From the NCBI GenBank assembly GCA_029237695.1, contig CM055279.1, forward strand, positions 21,269,919 through 21,333,918: a stretch of 64,000 nucleotides of DNA. Direction: 5' to 3'. The stretch comes from Conchocele bisecta (taxonomy: Eukaryota; Mollusca; Bivalvia; Lucinida; Thyasiridae). Numbering within the stretch: position 1 is the stretch's first letter; each line of letters starts with the position of its first letter. Both the position numbers and the translations under genes were made by a program. The notes below the pieces were generated by a model, which was not told the origin of the DNA, searched no databases, and saw nothing but the letters and a program-made list of their open reading frames with translations. Positions 63,183 to 64,000 of this stretch are shown one piece after another.

Positions 63183-63487
63183 GTAGCCGATTTCATCAAA
63201 ATTGCAAAGTATACTTTACTAGCAAAGTCTACTTTGAGGGAGAAATCATTTATTTTTCCTGAAATGCATTATTTCATATAGAACTAACAAATGCATATAT
63301 TTCATGATTAAAAGTATGCAGAATTATTATACTGAATGTATTACATTATCACAGCCAAATTGGCTGTGATAATGTAATAAATTCAGTATAATAAAAATTA
63401 ATAAATTTATCATAAAATTGAAAATTTCTCCCTCAAAGTATACTTTGCTAGAAAAGTATACTTTGCAATGTTGATGAAATAGCCTAC
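63183..63487. mobile_element. Family F, 305-bp copy (inverted partner 2)
   Basis: GTAGCCGATTTCATCAAAAT to TTGATGAAATAGCCTAC, with a TTATCACAGCCAAATTGGCT centre. Followed at once by a V right-end fragment (TGAGTGGGCATGTACCT, then TTAA). Confidence 0.85.
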
Positions 63488-63759
63488 TGAGTGGGCATGT
63501 ACCTTTAATACTTGACCGGTAATAACTGTATGATGACTATGAAACATGCTACTGAAGACTTGTATATAAAATCTACTTATTATATTGTCATGTACTTTCA
63601 TTTCCCATTGAAACACAATCGAACACAAGCCGCCAATATTCCTCGTAAGATCATATTGGTCAGTGCCGGAACTACGTTTCACATCGCAAAATAGTTCCTT
63701 CGAAATCATCACTAATTTGTTGATTTTAGTTATATTTTGTGTATCTTTGCGGCGTATTA

Positions 63760-63945
63760 TGTGTGATGTATGTATATAATAAAAAGGTTATTATTTGATT
63801 TGTATGGGAATATATGTCACACTTTCCGCCGCGCAACGATATTGCGCTCCTAAAGTCACGCAATATCGCACGGTGCGGAACTCGTGCATATATCCACATA
63901 CAAATACAAAATAACCTATAAATATACATACGGTTATAGGAAGTG
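63760..63945. repeat. Hairpin repeat family DD, copy 2
   Basis: AAAAGGTTATTATTTGATTT, GTATGGGAATATATG, CGATATTGCGCTCCTAAAGT and the inverse to ACATACAAATACAAAATAAC. GTACTTTCGTTTCACATTGA lies just outside, and a similar word (GTACTTTCATTTCCCATTGA) lies on the other side at 63592. Confidence 0.65.
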
Positions 63946-64000
63946 CTCTTATTATATACGTACTTTCGTTTCACATTGAAACACAATTTCGTTTCCCATT

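Overview
Organism and overall character. This is AT-rich animal DNA, most likely from a bivalve mollusc. No bacterial-style gene string, operon or ribosome-binding-site pattern is visible. The bivalve guess rests on recollection of several dispersed repeats here (the GCGAACAGTG/CTGATCAG hairpin and the TTAA-flanked AGGTACATGCCCACTCAG element) as typical of clam and mussel genomes; it was not checked by search. The only convincing host-gene piece is the first coding exon of a secreted protein at 219-341, ending in a consensus splice donor. The rest of the window reads as intron or intergenic DNA packed with inverted-repeat (foldback) transposons. Most long open frames are artefacts of repeats whose unit length is a multiple of three (21 or 36 bp), which stay open on both strands.

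Repeat families, lettered for this annotation. A: about 415 bp, ends CAAGGTG/CACCTTG with an internal CACGTG, 5-bp target duplications. B: about 240 bp, ends GGGGCCGTTTCAC, 3-bp CAG/CTG duplications. C: a hairpin repeat at 2.3 and 47.2 kb. D: ends TACGGAGCCCC-GCA-GGGGAC, a core of 21-bp units, 6-bp duplications; D-prime is a look-alike and Dvar a diverged form. E: about 555 bp, CTGTTTCACGAAA ends. F: exactly 305 bp, GTAGCC ends. G: CCCGTCAACAC double hairpin. H: about 360-bp non-palindromic repeat with a hairpin head. J: CAGTG ends at TA. K, Q, V and one 906-bp element: TTAA targets. L: GGGGCGGATCC ends. M, N, O, T, Y, Z, BB, DD, GG, HH: other dispersed hairpin repeats. R: CTCCTAATTAGGAG core. 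U: TTTACGCCTCGTAAA core. W: a 2.75-kb element made of about 63 tandem copies of its own 43-bp terminal repeat. X: a 36-bp minisatellite of about 1 kb.

Layout. 0-0.34 kb: host exon. 0.38-7 kb: A, DD, Y, C with B inside, U/V, Q, O, E, D. 7.1-9.9 kb: W. 10-16.3 kb: Z/T/A/E debris, G, X, F, E-type, D, A. 16.9-18.3 kb: an A copy carrying the 906-bp TTAA element, which keeps the beginnings of two convergent genes. 18.4-31 kb: dense foldback repeats and a non-LTR tail. 31.1-31.4 kb: LTR/primer-site remnant and a tRNA-like unit. 31.7-43 kb: D, H, A, K, a tRNA-derived SINE, a hAT-like element, R, V, J. 43-48.6 kb: N, L, BB, M, D, B, D-prime. 49.2-50.4 kb and several shorter stretches look unique. 51.1-51.7 kb: a GC-richer candidate LTR. 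53-64 kb: M, K, B, Dvar, J, T, E, D, G, HH and a roughly 770-bp composite palindrome built from two F copies.

How the parts relate. Nothing here forms a pathway. The biology is transposon biology: terminal inverted repeats, target duplications of defined length (2 TA, 3 CAG/CTG, 4 TTAA, 5, 6 and 9 bp), nested insertions that give relative ages, and a recurring design in which a short terminal inverted repeat encloses a tandem array of short units. No transposase gene is intact, so all of these would depend on enzymes encoded elsewhere.
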